A stretch of DNA of 37,432 bases from Planctomycetota bacterium (GTDB lineage Bacteria > Planctomycetota > Phycisphaerae > SM23-33), in contig JACRIL010000140.1 in the NCBI GenBank assembly GCA_016235825.1, positions 1 through 37,432 on the forward strand, written 5' to 3'. The position numbers and the translations under genes are program-made. This document shows, piece after piece, positions 35,951 to 37,432 of this stretch (positions are counted from its first letter, which is position 1; each line of letters begins with the position of its first letter). The notes under the pieces were generated by a model, which was not told the origin of the DNA, made no database searches, and saw only the letters and a list, made by a program, of their open reading frames with translations.

Positions 35951-36967
35951 CTAATTGCCGGCAGACTCGCGAATTGAAGAAACGGCGGCCAGTCCTATCG
36001 CCTCGCGGAATTCCGGCAGTTCCAGCAGGGCCGCGGTGAACTTTGCGACTCCGGCGCGATTGAGATGGACGCTGTCGGCGAACATGGAATCGTCCAGCGT
36101 CAGGCGACTCTGGAGATTGACGAACGTAAAGGCCCTGTCTGCCAGTATCCTTTCAACCCTCTGCCAATGCCGGCGGCACAGCGTGGCAGTGGCGTCGTCC
36201 ATCACGGCCGGGCGGATCGGCCCCTGCACGCAGACCAGGCCGATGCCCCGGCCGGCGAGCATGTCGGCCAGGCCCGCCAACTGCTCGTACTGCGTCGGGT
36301 CGATCTTCTCCGGCAGCGGCTTCATTTCCCACCTGCCCCGGCTGACATCCGGAAAGGTCTTGTCCAGCATCGACCCGCCCCAGGCATCAAACATGAGCGT
36401 GGTGTATTCGTCGGACTTGCGGCGATCGCGGGCGGCCTGCCGGCCTTCGGAAACAATCCGGCCGAGTTCAAAGTGCCCCGCCATCGCCGGCCAGTAGCCC
36501 TCGCCCCGGAGCAGCTTGGGCGTGTCGGCGGCGTCCCAGAAGGCCGCGCCGACAGGCGGATGAAAATCCGTGATCGCGCAGACCATCAGAACGTATCGAG
36601 GCCTGGCCCCGCATTCCAACAGCAGTTCGAGAAATTTCCTCGTCTCGCAGACGGTCATGCCCCACGCACCTGCGTTGAGATATCGCCTGCCCCGCCCGAG
36701 TGCATCGGCCAGCATCCGCGAATCCAGGTCCCCCAGCGTCGTGGAAGAGCCGACAGCCAGGACATCGCAGGCCGGGCCGCCGCGATCGTGGATGAACAGC
36801 GCCTTCTCATTGAAGCAGATGTTCGCCGATACTGCCGGCGGCGGGGCAACATCAAACCCGCGCGCGGCGGCCAGCCCGCCGGCGACCATCGCCGCCGACG
36901 CCGCTGACGCCGAGCAGAACCAGATCAGGAACGTCCTGAACGCAGCTTTTGTCCGCAAAATCTTCAC
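35951..36967 (-). CDS. SGNH/GDSL-type membrane-anchored protein, likely partner of the MBOAT acyltransferase
   Basis: A 338-residue protein from the GTG at 36967 (MKILRTKAAFRTFLIWF). A longer version could begin at a TTG at 37003, but that stretch overlaps a promoter. Residues about 10-35 are a membrane anchor. The SGNH-like serine motif is VGSSTTLGD (residues 72-80 of this version), and a DSVHLN motif (298-303) supplies the Asp-His pair. The layout fits DltD/AlgJ/AlgX-like proteins that work with an MBOAT protein to move acetyl or D-alanyl groups to polysaccharides outside the cell. The divergent MBOAT gene at 37.08 kb supports this. The exact group moved is unknown. Confidence 0.8.
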   Translation of the reverse strand: MKILRTKAAFRTFLIWFCSASAASAAMVAGGLAAARGFDVAPPPAVSANICFNEKALFIHDRGGPACDVLAVGSSTTLGDLDSRMLADALGRGRRYLNAGAWGMTVCETRKFLELLLECGARPRYVLMVCAITDFHPPVGAAFWDAADTPKLLRGEGYWPAMAGHFELGRIVSEGRQAARDRRKSDEYTTLMFDAWGGSMLDKTFPDVSRGRWEMKPLPEKIDPTQYEQLAGLADMLAGRGIGLVCVQGPIRPAVMDDATATLCRRHWQRVERILADRAFTFVNLQSRLTLDDSMFADSVHLNRAGVAKFTAALLELPEFREAIGLAAVSSIRESAGN

Positions 36968-36975
36968 AGGCGGCA

Positions 36976-37003
36976 ATTGTAACAGGTTTGCTCTTTTTGA
37001 CAA
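36976..37003 (-). promoter_or_regulatory. Strong sigma-70-like promoter of the SGNH gene
   Basis: On the minus strand, TTGTCA (complement of 36998-37003) and TACAAT (complement of 36976-36981) each match five of six consensus bases, with 16 bases between them. The expected transcript start lies only about one or two bases before the GTG at 36967, so the mRNA may be leaderless. Confidence 0.55.
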
Positions 37004-37006
37004 ATC

Positions 37007-37057
37007 GCAGATCGTAGATTATTATCTGCTTCCGGTCCGGGCCGGATGTCCGGGCCG
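37007..37057. promoter_or_regulatory. Possible operator elements in the divergent gap
   Basis: GCAGAT (37007-37012) and ATCTGC (37024-37029) form an inverted repeat with an 11-base spacer. GTCCGGGCCG occurs twice as a direct repeat (37035-37044 and 37048-37057), 13 bases apart. They lie between the divergent SGNH and MBOAT genes and could be protein-binding sites; nothing else supports this. Confidence 0.25.
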
Positions 37058-37081
37058 CGGTTAATAGACAGGAGAACGCAG

Positions 37082-37432
37082 ATTCTTTTTAACTCATACC
37101 TGTTCGTGTTTGTTTTTCTGCCGGCGGCGGCGGCGGGATTTTTTCTGCTTGGCCGGATCGGCCGGCGCGACGTCGCCATCGCATGGCTGATCGGCGCGTC
37201 GCTGCTGTTCTACGGCTGGGACAACATGCCCGTCATGGGCCTGCTGCTGTTCTCGCTGATCTTCAATTACGGCGTGGGGCTGCTGCTGTCGGCGGAGGAG
37301 CCTGGCAAATCAGATCGCGGCTCTTCCATTCCGCGCGCAACGAGTTGCACGCCCTACGGACCGGCGGATGAATCGGCCGGGCCAAACCGCCTGGGAGTCT
37401 CGCGCAAGGCGATCCTCGTCGTCGGCCTGATC
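37082..37432 (+). CDS. MBOAT O-acyltransferase (AlgI/DltB-like), 3' end outside the window
   Basis: The first 117 codons of a membrane-bound O-acyltransferase are visible: LFNSYLFVFVFLPAAAAGFF, a typical AlgI/DltB-type start, then hydrophobic helices (IAWLIGASLLFYGW, GLLLFSLIFNYGVGLLL). Homologues usually begin MLFNSY. Here the matching first codon is ATT, with AGGAG at 37070-37074 seven bases upstream. An in-frame ATG at 37046 exists but has no ribosome site and adds 12 residues that do not look like the family. The rest of the gene, including the catalytic histidine region, is outside the window. It is divergent from the SGNH gene. Confidence 0.85.
   Translation, partial: MLFNSYLFVFVFLPAAAAGFFLLGRIGRRDVAIAWLIGASLLFYGWDNMPVMGLLLFSLIFNYGVGLLLSAEEPGKSDRGSSIPRATSCTPYGPADESAGPNRLGVSRKAILVVGLI

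Overview
The window reads as a 37.4 kb piece of a GC-rich bacterial chromosome, most likely from the phylum Planctomycetota. The class cannot be fixed from sequence alone. The best pointers are two giant transmembrane Ser/Thr kinases with a DWG instead of DFG metal-binding motif and C-terminal WD40 or lectin-like/LRR modules. Other pointers are a membrane-anchored HEAT-repeat protein, Sel1 repeats, a multi-sensor HD-GYP protein, and GC-rich palindromic repeats between genes. No tRNA, rRNA or CRISPR array was seen.

Layout. Positions 1-1.2 kb hold the tail of an IS630-type transposase followed by a gene remnant with a lost 5' end and one frameshift. From 10.2 to 1.26 kb (minus strand) lie a HAD phosphatase/mutase, an LRR kinase, a WD40 kinase and a small secreted protein, with short gaps that suggest a shared transcript. 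Adenine phosphoribosyltransferase (apt) is divergent from this set at 10.4 kb. At 11-13.7 kb a radical SAM gene and a multi-pass membrane protein overlap by four bases on the minus strand. About 1 kb without a credible gene (13.7-14.7 kb) is made of hairpin and inverted repeats. A DUF362 [4Fe-4S] protein follows on the plus strand. A minus-strand group then carries DgkA, a flavodoxin, an AAA/ABC-type ATPase and a DUF4276 protein; the last two form a defence-like pair. At 18.8-25.5 kb are a proline-rich small protein, a coiled-coil small protein, a GAF-PAS-PAS-HD-GYP regulator, an exported DUF4139-like protein and a B12-binding-type radical SAM protein.

From 25.8 kb the plus strand carries a small unknown protein, the YifB/ComM ATPase and a beta-galactosidase-like glycoside hydrolase. 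Next comes a non-coding block of unusual structure: on the minus strand an 82-codon gene is followed by a 276-bp element bounded by perfect 17-bp inverted repeats, then by a strong intrinsic terminator containing a 16-bp perfect palindrome. The last third holds a 993-residue HEAT protein, a Sel1 lipoprotein-like gene plus membrane protein pair, a 53-residue ORF, and an SGNH-type protein divergent from an MBOAT O-acyltransferase whose best-supported start codon is ATT.

The most interesting items are: (1) the 29.8-30.2 kb structured element and terminator behind a small unknown gene; (2) the AAA-DUF4276 pair, whose predicted acidic DxD motif reads ExE; (3) the nested duplication of a lectin-like domain inside the LRR kinase, order A1-A2-B1-B2; (4) a family of intergenic hairpins sharing the core GCCGGACAAG; (5) the ATT start of the MBOAT gene and the possibly leaderless transcript opposite it. 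Family assignments rest on motifs read by eye; no database search was run.
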